A stretch of 64,000 nt of DNA from Geobacter sp. SVR (GTDB lineage: Bacteria; Desulfobacterota; Desulfuromonadia; Geobacterales; Pseudopelobacteraceae): positions 1,952,501-2,016,500 of the forward strand of contig NZ_AP024469.1 in assembly GCF_016865365.1 (NCBI RefSeq), read 5' to 3'. Below are positions 38,386-46,455 of the stretch, one piece after another. The translations under genes and the position numbers were made by a program. Positions within the stretch are counted from its first letter, which is position 1, and each line of letters starts with the position of its first letter. Below the pieces are notes generated by a model. That model made no database searches. It worked only from the letters and a program-made list of their open reading frames with translations, and was not told the origin of the DNA.

Positions 38386-38745
38386 ATGACAATTTTTCTC
38401 ACAATTTTGCATATAATCGTATGTTTCTTTCTGGTTGGCGTTGTACTGCTGCAGTCGGGAAAGGGTGCCGAAATGGGCGCCTCCTTCGGGAGCAGCGGCA
38501 GCCAATCGGTCTTCGGCGCCGGAGGGGGTACCACCTTTCTGAGCAAAATGACCACCGGGGCCGCCATAATCTTCATGCTGACCTCCCTGACGCTGGCATA
38601 TGTTTCTGGCAAGCCTTCGTCGTCATCCATCATGTCAGGTAAGACCAAGCCTGCTGCAGGACAGAAGCCGGTTCAAGCACCCCAGCCGACAGCTCCGGCG
38701 CCTGCTCAGGGGACCGCAGCACCGGTTCAGGCACCCAAGAAATAG
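38386..38745 (+). CDS. secG: Preprotein translocase subunit SecG
   Basis: 119 residues from ATG 38386 (GGGGAC upstream). Two membrane helices (ILHIIVCFFLVGVVLLQ and AAIIFMLTSLTLAYV) flank the conserved loop GKGAEMGASFGSSGSQSVFGAGG, typical of SecG. The C-terminal tail is Pro/Ala/Gln-rich. Auxiliary part of SecYEG. Its place after tpiA is the common arrangement. Confidence 0.95.
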   Translation: MTIFLTILHIIVCFFLVGVVLLQSGKGAEMGASFGSSGSQSVFGAGGGTTFLSKMTTGAAIIFMLTSLTLAYVSGKPSSSSIMSGKTKPAAGQKPVQAPQPTAPAPAQGTAAPVQAPKK

Positions 38746-38748
38746 TAC

Positions 38749-38777
38749 TTGAATTCAGTTTTTCCCTGTGGTATACA
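38749..38777 (+). promoter_or_regulatory. Promoter of tRNA-Leu
   Basis: TTGAAT (38749-38754), 17-bp spacer, TATACA (38772-38777). Predicted start about 20 bp before the mature tRNA. It begins right after the secG stop. Confidence 0.75.
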
Positions 38778-38803
38778 TCTTAACTCTTTCGGTTAAACGG
38801 TTT

Positions 38804-38890
38804 GCGGTGGTGGCGGAATTGGTAGACGCACCAGCTTGAGGGGCTGGCGGGGGCAACCTCGTGATGGTTCAAATCCATTCCACCGCACCA
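38804..38890 (+). tRNA. tRNA-Leu (anticodon GAG)
   Basis: 87 nt including an encoded CCA. Acceptor GCGGTGG/CCACCGC, anticodon stem CCAGC/GCTGG with loop TTGAGGG (anticodon GAG), a long class-II variable arm, and GGTTCAAATCC in the T arm. Confidence 0.96.
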
Positions 38891-38895
38891 TTCAG

Positions 38896-38925
38896 AAGGC
38901 TCCTCCTGTCGAGGGGCCTTTTTTC
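38896..38925 (+). terminator. Terminator of tRNA-Leu
   Basis: AAGGC.CCTC and GAGG.GCCTT pair around CTGTC, then TTTTTT. It starts 6 bp after the tRNA. Confidence 0.85.
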
Positions 38926-39020
38926 GTTTGTACAGTCTGCGAATCGGACTGTTCGCAAATGTTCCGGAAGGGGTTATACTGAAAATATGGCGCCGGACCT
39001 CTGTTGGAAAGGAGACTGAT

Positions 39021-39227
39021 ATGGCTACTCATAAGCTGAATCTGCCGGATCAGCCCGAGCAGAACTGTGATGTCAGTATCTGGTGCGAGGAGTGTCAACA
39101 GGGCGAATACACGACCAGCGAGGATAAATATCTCTGTGCCGCCTGCGGAAAAATACTGGGAATGAACCATGAGGTGCGCCACGAGATCTTTCCGCATGTG
39201 GCTGGGGACTACCGGGAGCTTTATTGA
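39021..39227 (+). CDS. Small zinc-ribbon-like protein, hypothetical
   Basis: 68 residues, with GGAAAGGAG before the ATG. CEEC and CAAC (residues about 26-29 and 43-46) make a likely zinc knuckle. The rest is polar. No family recognised. Stand-alone gene after tRNA-Leu; the longer upstream frame overlaps the tRNA terminator region and is not supported. Confidence 0.7.
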   Translation: MATHKLNLPDQPEQNCDVSIWCEECQQGEYTTSEDKYLCAACGKILGMNHEVRHEIFPHVAGDYRELY

Positions 39228-39390
39228 GGACCGGGAGACGGATTCGCGCAGCGGACACGATGCAAATGTAAAAACCGGTTGCCATGCGTCGTGCATCCGT
39301 TGCGCCGAATAGCGGCTGCAACCGGACTTCCTTCAGTTTTCCACTGTGACTTCTTATCCCGGATTCGTTCGTGTAATCTCCGGTTATTGC

Positions 39391-39990
39391 TCAGAAGCTC
39401 CAGCTGACGCCGAACATATGCATGTCCAGACCGGGGTTGGGGGTGTCCTGTGAGTAGAATACATGCCCATTTGAGATGTGCTGCAGATGGTAACTCAGCA
39501 CCAGGCCCGGTTCTAAATGATAGGACAAACCAACATAGGCGCCCAACTGCAGAATGCTTCCGAAGAGCTTGTCATCAAAATGCCGCCTGTCCAGCAGGTT
39601 TACATTGATGCCCATCTCCGGCTTGAGACCGCACCCGGATTTCTCGAAAACCAGCGCTGTGCCTATCATTCCGATTACGCCGGTACGCTCCCTGCCGTGC
39701 AGCACGCCGAGCGAGGCATTGGCCACCGGCAGCAGTCCCCATCCCTCATCGGTGTGCCACTCCCAGGGTAGCCCATAGACTCCGAAGGCTTCGTACTGGT
39801 GGAAATAACCGTCTCTCGATTCCACCTGAAACCCCATCCGCACGCCAAACTCGTTCCACCCTTCCCGCAGATACGAATCTGAGCACAGGGCTGTGCCTGT
39901 GCTCAGAAGGTACCATCCGACCGTAATGATTGTCACTGCCAACCGAATCGCAGGAACTGCACTTCGATCAGCTCTGCGCCTGCAAGCCAC
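39391..39990 (-). CDS. PagL-like lipid A 3-O-deacylase
   Basis: 199 residues if started at GTG 39990; an internal GTG about 17 codons in (VTIITVGW) is an alternative. Signal-like segment, then an outer-membrane beta-barrel with alternating hydrophobic residues. The active-site segment HISNGH (His, Ser) and a C-terminal FGVSWSF, ending in Phe, match PagL. Family reaction: removal of the 3-O acyl chain of lipid A in the outer membrane. It follows the DUF2959 lipoprotein gene by 3 bp. Confidence 0.8.
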   Translation of the reverse strand: MACRRRADRSAVPAIRLAVTIITVGWYLLSTGTALCSDSYLREGWNEFGVRMGFQVESRDGYFHQYEAFGVYGLPWEWHTDEGWGLLPVANASLGVLHGRERTGVIGMIGTALVFEKSGCGLKPEMGINVNLLDRRHFDDKLFGSILQLGAYVGLSYHLEPGLVLSYHLQHISNGHVFYSQDTPNPGLDMHMFGVSWSF

Positions 39991-39993
39991 CTG

Positions 39994-40737
39994 TCACTCT
40001 TGGCTCTTGGGTTGCGGCTGCTGTTGTTGTTCAACGGGTTTGCTTTCCGGCACTTGGCCGCCTGCTGCGGCTCCTGCTGCAGCTCCGCTGGCCATGCCGC
40101 CCTGAGCCATGGCATTTCTGGTGCGATCGATCGTGGCCACCACCGGCTTGGTTGCCGTTTTAACCTCTTCCCCCTCCTGAATCGTCTTCTTGGCAAGCGG
40201 AGTGACTGCCTCTACCCCTTTGGGAGTGAGGTCGTTGGAGAGGTATTTATGGATGTTCTTGGCATCGGCGACATAGGTCTGGATGGCTCTCCTCGAATCG
40301 GCGCTGGCCTCGGGGATCTTGGTGAAATTATTGCGCTGTTCGGTGCGACGTTTCTCGCTGATATCCCTGAACTGCGGATCGGTGTAGGTATTCCCCTGTT
40401 TTTCCCATTCGGTGAAGTAGTTCAAGCCTTCAGAAGCCATCTTGTCGGTATTTTTTTCCAGATCCTTTGCCAGTTTTTCCATCTTGTCGACATTTGTCTT
40501 GTAGTACTCCAAAGCTCGTTTCATGTCGGTCTGGTTGGGGCTGATGAGGTCCTGCAGCGATGAGTTGGTCACGTCGACCTGCGAATTGATCTGTTTGTAG
40601 TCGTTCTCCACCACCTGCATGGCATCCGTTGCCTTTACCGAGCGCTCCATTCCGGTAGTTGCGCAACCCGACAGACCTGTCAACCCGGCCAGCATCATAC
40701 TTGCGATGACTGCGACTGTATTTACAGCGTATTTCAT
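39994..40737 (-). CDS. DUF2959-type lipoprotein
   Basis: 247 residues from the ATG preceded by AAAGGAGG. Lipobox LSGC at about 22-25. The body is helical and coiled-coil (SQVDVTNSSLQDLISP, YYKTNVDKMEKLAKDLEKN) with YFTEWEKQ, as in DUF2959. The C-terminus is low-complexity Ala/Gly then Pro/Gln (EQQQQPQPKSQE). Function unknown. Co-directional with the PagL-like gene. Confidence 0.82.
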   Translation of the reverse strand: MKYAVNTVAVIASMMLAGLTGLSGCATTGMERSVKATDAMQVVENDYKQINSQVDVTNSSLQDLISPNQTDMKRALEYYKTNVDKMEKLAKDLEKNTDKMASEGLNYFTEWEKQGNTYTDPQFRDISEKRRTEQRNNFTKIPEASADSRRAIQTYVADAKNIHKYLSNDLTPKGVEAVTPLAKKTIQEGEEVKTATKPVVATIDRTRNAMAQGGMASGAAAGAAAGGQVPESKPVEQQQQPQPKSQE

Positions 40738-41032
40738 GGTCTGACCTCCTTTGGTCGGCATGGCGTTATAGTGTATATAAACCATGGCGTTTGATTTACT
40801 GCTCTTGTATCTAGTTACATTAAAATTTAAGTATAATAATGCTTGATGCAAATATAAGGTGTGTACCTGCTATTAGTTTAATCGAGATGCCCGCGTTGTC
40901 AAATGGCCTGCGCCGATTTCTCCCGGCAATCGCCGAGGTAACCCCTTAAAACCGCCCGCGTTTGACGGCAATGCGTTGTCTGATAGAATAGGTCCTGTAG
41001 GCATTTTCCGCTTCTTTTGGATTGAGGTTCGT

Positions 41033-41374
41033 ATGGATACCTATGATGAAGCCGCCTCTATCGATAAAGTCGTTGCAACCGGTGATGCCATAGCCATCAG
41101 ACTGCTGGAAAGGTTCATGGACGCGGCGCAGGAACATTATTCACGAGGCATCGCCGGACGTGACGATGGCATACAGGATGTCATGCCTGCACTGTATGCC
41201 TTGAATCGTCATTTGCTGGCCAACTACCCGGATGCCTTTCCCTCGGGTTTTTTCGCGGGCGATGAGCCGGAAGTGCACGAGTACGTCGGCAAGTTGCTGG
41301 CATCGGTATTCCGGGACAGGCACGGCTCGCTCAGAGCCGCATCAGCTCCTGCCCTCCCTCGTGCCGCTGCCTGA
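41033..41374 (+). CDS. Hypothetical protein
   Basis: 113 residues, ATG 41033 with GAGG 7 nt upstream. It is helical and acidic (DTYDEAASIDKVVATGDAIAIRLL), ending in an Ala/Pro tail. No family recognised; no signal peptide. Divergent from the DUF2959 gene. Confidence 0.6.
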   Translation: MDTYDEAASIDKVVATGDAIAIRLLERFMDAAQEHYSRGIAGRDDGIQDVMPALYALNRHLLANYPDAFPSGFFAGDEPEVHEYVGKLLASVFRDRHGSLRAASAPALPRAAA

Positions 41375-41549
41375 CCGGGATTGCGTCGCATTTCCTCTTG
41401 CTTCCTTCCTGAAGTTCGAAACCCATCATTCAGCGGTGACGCCGGAAAGGCGGCAATGCACGCAAAGAGTGAACAACCGACCGCCCCGGTATTCCGCTCC
41501 GGTTCGCGGACCGCTCGTGAAAACAGATGATTGAAGAAAGGAGCCGACG

Positions 41550-41732
41550 GTGACACATATCGAAACCGCACGGGTACAGGAAATGCTGGGACTGCAGATC
41601 GGTGTGATCCGGGATTCTGCTGCCAAGCTCCAGACAGATGACCTGGAACGCCTCGAAACGGTTCTTGCCGAACTGGAGCAGGGGATCGTCCAGCTGAAAA
41701 GCATGCTGACAAGCCTGCCGCACAAGCACTGA
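41550..41732 (+). CDS. Small coiled-coil protein, hypothetical
   Basis: 60 residues, GTG start with AAAGGAG 8 nt upstream. Almost entirely helical with heptad-like Leu spacing (RLETVLAELEQGIVQLKSML). No family recognised. Ends 41 bp before a convergent gene. Confidence 0.6.
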   Translation: MTHIETARVQEMLGLQIGVIRDSAAKLQTDDLERLETVLAELEQGIVQLKSMLTSLPHKH

Positions 41733-41742
41733 TCAGCTGCGT

Positions 41743-41766
41743 GTCCCGTATCGGGCGGTTCGGGAC
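41743..41766. terminator. Hairpin between convergent genes
   Basis: GTCCCG (41743-41748) pairs with CGGGAC (41761-41766). No T-tract. Placed exactly between the small coiled-coil gene and the DUF748 gene. Confidence 0.35.
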
Positions 41767-41772
41767 GGGCCC

Positions 41773-43407
41773 TCAATCTTTGGTCCCTTTGCTTTTCGCC
41801 CCGCTTACTTCCCGTTCGAAGGTGGGAAGAATGGCCTTGAAAAATGCATTTTTGACCAGCTCCACGACCAGTTGCCAGGAGCTGGTTTTCGGATTTTCCA
41901 GCGGCCCGGCGATTTCCGCCTTGGTTGCCACCTCTTCCCGCGGCTTGTTCTTGAGCAGTTTGGCCACTCCTCCCACCAGCATTTCGTACATCTTGCGGAA
42001 GGCACCCTTTTCCTTGTCCTGACGCCTGTCGTATACCTTCATATCCCTGAAGAACGGCTTGATATAGCCTGAGACGACGTTGTTTTTGACATGCAGCTCG
42101 GTTACCAGTGAAAATTCTCCCGCGCTTACGTCGAAATTGCCATACGTGCGCAGCAGGTTGTTCAGCGACTTCAGTCGCGTATTGTCGATTTTCAGGTACA
42201 GATCAAGGTCGGGCCCGTTTTTCTCGGGCCGGAATTTCGCTGTTGCATGTGTGGCACCGCTGCCCATGAATTTTCCCCGCAGCTGTGCATCGGCAGGGCC
42301 TTCGGAAAAATGATTGGAGAGGTTGTTCAGACGGACCTCGGCCTCCTCCAGAAAGAGACGGTACGGCACCTTGGCCTCTTCGTTCACCATGCCGAACGTG
42401 CTTTCCGACAGGCGCAGGCGGTCGATTCGCAGCACCATGCCCGGCTTGTTGCTTACCTCCTTGGCCGCTTTCTTGCCGGTTTTGGCGCGTTGATGTTCCT
42501 TTGCCGCCGTGCCTGCGGAATGGACGTAATCTGCCTTCAGCCCCTGGATTTCCAATGCTTCGATATGGGCCTTGGTTATGGTGGGGGCATACTCGGCATT
42601 GCCGGTGCACGTGAGGGCGCCCCCCTCGATCCTGATATTGGACCGCGCCAGAATCGGCTTGAAGTAATCGACCGGTATTTTCTCGAGTTTGAAATTCCCT
42701 TTCAGACCAAGATAGGGCTCTGCCAGGAAATTGGCCCTGCCGTCGATGCTGCCGTGACCGGTGCCGAAGATGGTCGTGTCCAGGTGGAAGTCCGACGGGT
42801 AGACCTTGTCAGGCAGATGGATATTGCGGATGTTGCCGGCCTGAAAATTGAGATGGGTCAGTCTGAGCGGTCGTTTGGGATCCTGATCGATATAGGTGAT
42901 GCTCGCGTCGCTGACCCGGATCCGGTTGATCTTGAGAGGATAGACCGCCTGGATTGCCTGCTGCCAGCCGCGTTTTCCCAGGGGAGTCTTGCTGGCTGCT
43001 TCCGTGCGCAGCTGCGGCAGGTCGATGTTCAGGCGCGGCTGGTCGAAGGCTATTTCCGCCACCAGTTTGCCGGACAGGATCTCCCGCCAGTGGACGCTGG
43101 CGCTCAGCACCGGCAGGAATGCGATGGCAGGTTCAGGGTGTGCCTTCTGGATTATGGTTGCATCCTTCACGGTAACGCTCAGGCCGATCAGTTGCAGATG
43201 TACGGAAGGGAGGCGGACGGTGTAATCCTTGAGGCTGCTGTTGAGCTTTTTTTCCGTGATCCTGCGCAGCGGCTCGTCCAGAAAGAACGAGGCGATGAAC
43301 AGGAACAGCAGCATCCCCCCCAGAATACCCGCCACCCATTTCAGAATCTTTGCCGGCCCGGTGCGGAAGGTGCGTCTGCCGGGCTCGTGCTCATGATTTT
43401 CCGTCAT
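41773..43407 (-). CDS. DUF748/AsmA-like membrane-anchored protein
   Basis: 544 residues. One N-terminal membrane helix (WVAGILGGMLLFLFIASFFL, about 25-44), then a long beta-rich periplasmic body with LSVTVKDATI, FDQPRLNIDLPQL and NRIRVSDASITYID, as in DUF748/AsmA proteins. These are bridge-like or lipid-handling envelope proteins. Its ATG overlaps the treY stop (ATGA), so it is translated with the trehalose genes although its role there is unclear. Confidence 0.85.
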   Translation of the reverse strand: MTENHEHEPGRRTFRTGPAKILKWVAGILGGMLLFLFIASFFLDEPLRRITEKKLNSSLKDYTVRLPSVHLQLIGLSVTVKDATIIQKAHPEPAIAFLPVLSASVHWREILSGKLVAEIAFDQPRLNIDLPQLRTEAASKTPLGKRGWQQAIQAVYPLKINRIRVSDASITYIDQDPKRPLRLTHLNFQAGNIRNIHLPDKVYPSDFHLDTTIFGTGHGSIDGRANFLAEPYLGLKGNFKLEKIPVDYFKPILARSNIRIEGGALTCTGNAEYAPTITKAHIEALEIQGLKADYVHSAGTAAKEHQRAKTGKKAAKEVSNKPGMVLRIDRLRLSESTFGMVNEEAKVPYRLFLEEAEVRLNNLSNHFSEGPADAQLRGKFMGSGATHATAKFRPEKNGPDLDLYLKIDNTRLKSLNNLLRTYGNFDVSAGEFSLVTELHVKNNVVSGYIKPFFRDMKVYDRRQDKEKGAFRKMYEMLVGGVAKLLKNKPREEVATKAEIAGPLENPKTSSWQLVVELVKNAFFKAILPTFEREVSGAKSKGTKD

Positions 43408-46400
43408 GTCTCTCTCCGGTGCCGGAATTGTAAGGGTGAGAGTAACCTCGAACGCTTGATTTTACCGGTCCCCAGTCCCCGGTCCCTGATTCTCTCAAGC
43501 AGCGCCAGCGGTGCGCAGGCGAACAGCCGCGCCAGTGGAAGGCGCCCGGCCGCATCGGTCTCCACCGTTTCATCGGTTATGACGTTGCGATAGCATGCTC
43601 CGGTTGTGCCGAGATCCAGCTCGGTATCGAGCCAGACCGATTCTCCCAGCGGCAGCGTTCCCACTTCGGGGACCAGCGTCGCAAACAGTCGGGGGGCTGC
43701 TGCGATTATCGATCTGCCGTTCACGTTTCGGGAGAAGGCGCAGACATGCCTGGCGCGCGCGCCATGGGCCTCCAGGGGCTGATAATCCCCCCGGTCGAAC
43801 ATTTCCCGGTTGTCCCTGCGATAATTCAGGCACCGATAGATCACATACAGTTTTATGCGCCCGTCCTGCCACGATTGCAGCAGTTCCCGGATCAGGTCCC
43901 GCGGGCCGATCTCCCTTTCCCGATTTTTCAGTCCGGTCAGGATCCGGCGCTGTTCGTCATAGTCCACCGGCCTGCGGTTGTCGGGATCCACCAGGCTGAG
44001 ATCCCACAGTTCGCTGCCCTGGTAGAAATCAGGGACTCCGGGCGAGACGATTTTGAGCAGGACCTGGGAGAGTGAAGTGAAATGCCCATAGTGGGCGATC
44101 TGCTTCCTGAAGCGGGTAAAATCCTTTAAAAAAGTGCTGTCGGGACTGTCCTCCAGAATCGCGTCCACAAAGGAAAGCAGCGCCTCCTCATACGCGGTGT
44201 TGGTGCTGACCCAGCTGGTGTTGACCTTGGCCTCCCGTACCGCCTTGAGCATATATTCCCTGACCCTGGCCAGGAAGAGCTGATAGGCCTGCCGGTCCAT
44301 TTCCACTGCCGGCCATGCTCCGACCAGGGTTTGATAGAGCAGGTACTCTTCGTTGCGATCCGGCACGCTTTGGTTGTCGAGCACCTTGCGTTTCTTCTTG
44401 TTCAGGCGGCTCCAGGCAGTTACCGACTTCTGCCAGCGGCCCGGCAGTTCGGACAGGGCATTGATCCGGGCACGCAGGTCTTCCCCTCGCTTGGTATCGT
44501 GGGTAGCGGTGGCGACCATGCTGTGCGGGAAAGATTTGACCTTTTCCATGTTGTGCCCGTGAAATGCCTCCAGGGGCAGGCCGAACCGTCCCGGCATGCC
44601 CCCCACGTCGTTCAGGGAGGTCAGCCGGTTGTACACGTAAAATGCGGTATCCTCCATTCCCTTTGCCATGACCGGGCCGCTGACCTGCTGAAATTTCATC
44701 GCAAACGAAAGCCAGTTCAGTTTGTCCGTTTCCAGTGCGTATTCCGGAAATTTCAGCAGCAGCACGGAGCGCAGGAAATCGAAGGTGGAGGCGCTGATGG
44801 CCTGGTTTCTCCGCTTCGCCCTTCCTACCGCCGTTTCGATGTACTGGAGGTCCTTTTCCCGGATGGTCCATGAATTGACATAGGAACGATATACCGGAAA
44901 AAAAGCGGCCACTTCGCTGATGGCGCGGGTCAGGCTGTTCTGGGTGAAATCCCGGGTCAGGCGGTGCTGCTCAGAAATCGAGTTGAGCTGGTCGCCGAGC
45001 ATGTTGATCTCACCTGCCAGTGCCACCTGCATGACCAGTTTCTTCTTGTCGTAGACCACCTCGGGGAATTCGGCATTCTCGCCGGTGAACCGGCTGTAGA
45101 TGCGATCGAATGCCCGGGCGCTCTCCGTGTCCACGAAGATGCCGTTGAGGTAGTTGAGGAAATCGTATCCGGTGGTGCCGAATACCGGCCAGTCCTCGGG
45201 GAGCTGTTCCCCTTTCATCAGTATCTTTTCGCACACCAGATAAAAGGGCTTGTAGCCGGGATCCCGCTCCAGGATCGCCTGGTATTCGTCGGTATGCCTT
45301 TCATGCGCGTCCGGCAGCGGAGAGCCGGTGGTTTCGGCCAGCCGCGCCTGGATGAAACTCTGCTCCTGCAGGCTGCGCAGGTACGCCAGGGGGTCGTAGA
45401 GGCCATCGACGTGATCGATCCGCACGCCGGTGATACTTCCTTCGCGGATCAGGCGGAACAGGAGCGGGTGGGTTTCCTTGAAAACAGCCGGATCCTCCAT
45501 CTTGATGGCCGCCAGCCCGTTGATATCGAAAAATCTGCGGTAATTGATCTCCTCGGTTGCGACTCTCCAGTAGGATAGCCGGTAGACCTGCTCGCGGAGC
45601 AGGCTGTCCAGCAGGTCGAAACTGCGCGGATCACCCTTGGTGCCATTGAAGATGCGGATGTTCCTGTCTATGAAAAAGGCTATTTCCGGGCATGACCCGC
45701 ACAGCCCGTGGAGGTGCTTCTTGACGAGTTCCTTCTCGCGATAGCGCTCTGCACGTTTGTCCGGATCCTGCTCCGTGGTGGGGGGGAGATGATGCAGTGT
45801 GGTGATGATGCTCAGCAATTCCAGCAGGGGAGGGAAGTCGGCCTCCAACGACTGCTGCAGCTCCTTCAGCCGGAACGTCAGGATCTGCCGGTAACTTCCC
45901 GGTTCGACCGGAACTTTCATATGCGAATTCACTATCCAGAAGGCACCCTGTTCGAATGCCAGGCGGAGTTCCCCCTTTTCGAGGATCTTGCCGTACTGGT
46001 CTGCCAGAAACGGGAGCAGCACCTTGTTGGTGAGCTCCTTTTTGACCGGATGCCAGTCGATGTCGAAAAAGTGTGCATAGGGCGAGCAGGGGCCGTTTTC
46101 GAGTACATCCTGCCACCACAGGTTTTCGCTGCTTTCTATACACATGTGGTTGGGTACGAAGTCGAGGATCTGTCCCATCCCATGGCGCTGCAACTCTTCC
46201 ACCAACTGCCGGTGCGTTTCCTCGTCGCCGATCTCCCTGTTGAGAATCGTCTGATTGACGATGTCGTAACCATGGAGACTGCCGGCATGGGCAGCCACGT
46301 AGGATGAGGCGTACAGGTCGCTGATGCCGAGTTCGTGAAGATAGGCAATGATCTGCCGGGCCGATGCAAAGGTGAACTGCCGGTTGAATTGAACCCGGTA

Positions 46401-46445
46401 GGTTGCTGTCGGTATTCTCGCCTGCGGCAGCGTATCCCGCTCCAT
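43404..46445 (-). CDS. treY: Maltooligosyl trehalose synthase (TreY)
   Basis: 1013 residues, GH13. Start PTATYRVQFNRQFTFASA, DFVPNHM, the catalytic region GVRIDHVDGLYDPLAYL, GTTGYDFLNYLNG, and DTKRGEDLRARINALSE. Converts the reducing end of malto-oligosaccharides to a trehalosyl unit, which TreZ then cleaves. The C-terminal residues RDRGLGTGKIKRSRLL are encoded by a copy of a dispersed GGGACCGG-type repeat (43465-43488), a sign that the 3' end was extended. 10 bp after the GH57 gene. Confidence 0.95.
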   Translation of the reverse strand: MERDTLPQARIPTATYRVQFNRQFTFASARQIIAYLHELGISDLYASSYVAAHAGSLHGYDIVNQTILNREIGDEETHRQLVEELQRHGMGQILDFVPNHMCIESSENLWWQDVLENGPCSPYAHFFDIDWHPVKKELTNKVLLPFLADQYGKILEKGELRLAFEQGAFWIVNSHMKVPVEPGSYRQILTFRLKELQQSLEADFPPLLELLSIITTLHHLPPTTEQDPDKRAERYREKELVKKHLHGLCGSCPEIAFFIDRNIRIFNGTKGDPRSFDLLDSLLREQVYRLSYWRVATEEINYRRFFDINGLAAIKMEDPAVFKETHPLLFRLIREGSITGVRIDHVDGLYDPLAYLRSLQEQSFIQARLAETTGSPLPDAHERHTDEYQAILERDPGYKPFYLVCEKILMKGEQLPEDWPVFGTTGYDFLNYLNGIFVDTESARAFDRIYSRFTGENAEFPEVVYDKKKLVMQVALAGEINMLGDQLNSISEQHRLTRDFTQNSLTRAISEVAAFFPVYRSYVNSWTIREKDLQYIETAVGRAKRRNQAISASTFDFLRSVLLLKFPEYALETDKLNWLSFAMKFQQVSGPVMAKGMEDTAFYVYNRLTSLNDVGGMPGRFGLPLEAFHGHNMEKVKSFPHSMVATATHDTKRGEDLRARINALSELPGRWQKSVTAWSRLNKKKRKVLDNQSVPDRNEEYLLYQTLVGAWPAVEMDRQAYQLFLARVREYMLKAVREAKVNTSWVSTNTAYEEALLSFVDAILEDSPDSTFLKDFTRFRKQIAHYGHFTSLSQVLLKIVSPGVPDFYQGSELWDLSLVDPDNRRPVDYDEQRRILTGLKNREREIGPRDLIRELLQSWQDGRIKLYVIYRCLNYRRDNREMFDRGDYQPLEAHGARARHVCAFSRNVNGRSIIAAAPRLFATLVPEVGTLPLGESVWLDTELDLGTTGACYRNVITDETVETDAAGRLPLARLFACAPLALLERIRDRGLGTGKIKRSRLLSPLQFRHRRET
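43465..43488 (-). repeat. GGGACC-type dispersed repeat inside the treY 3' end
   Basis: Plus strand reads CCGGTCCCCAGTCCCCGGTCCCTG. The 10-mer CCGGTCCCTG also occurs three times at 60147-60191. Here it is translated as part of the last residues of TreY. Confidence 0.65.
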
Positions 46446-46455
46446 ACTATCCCCT

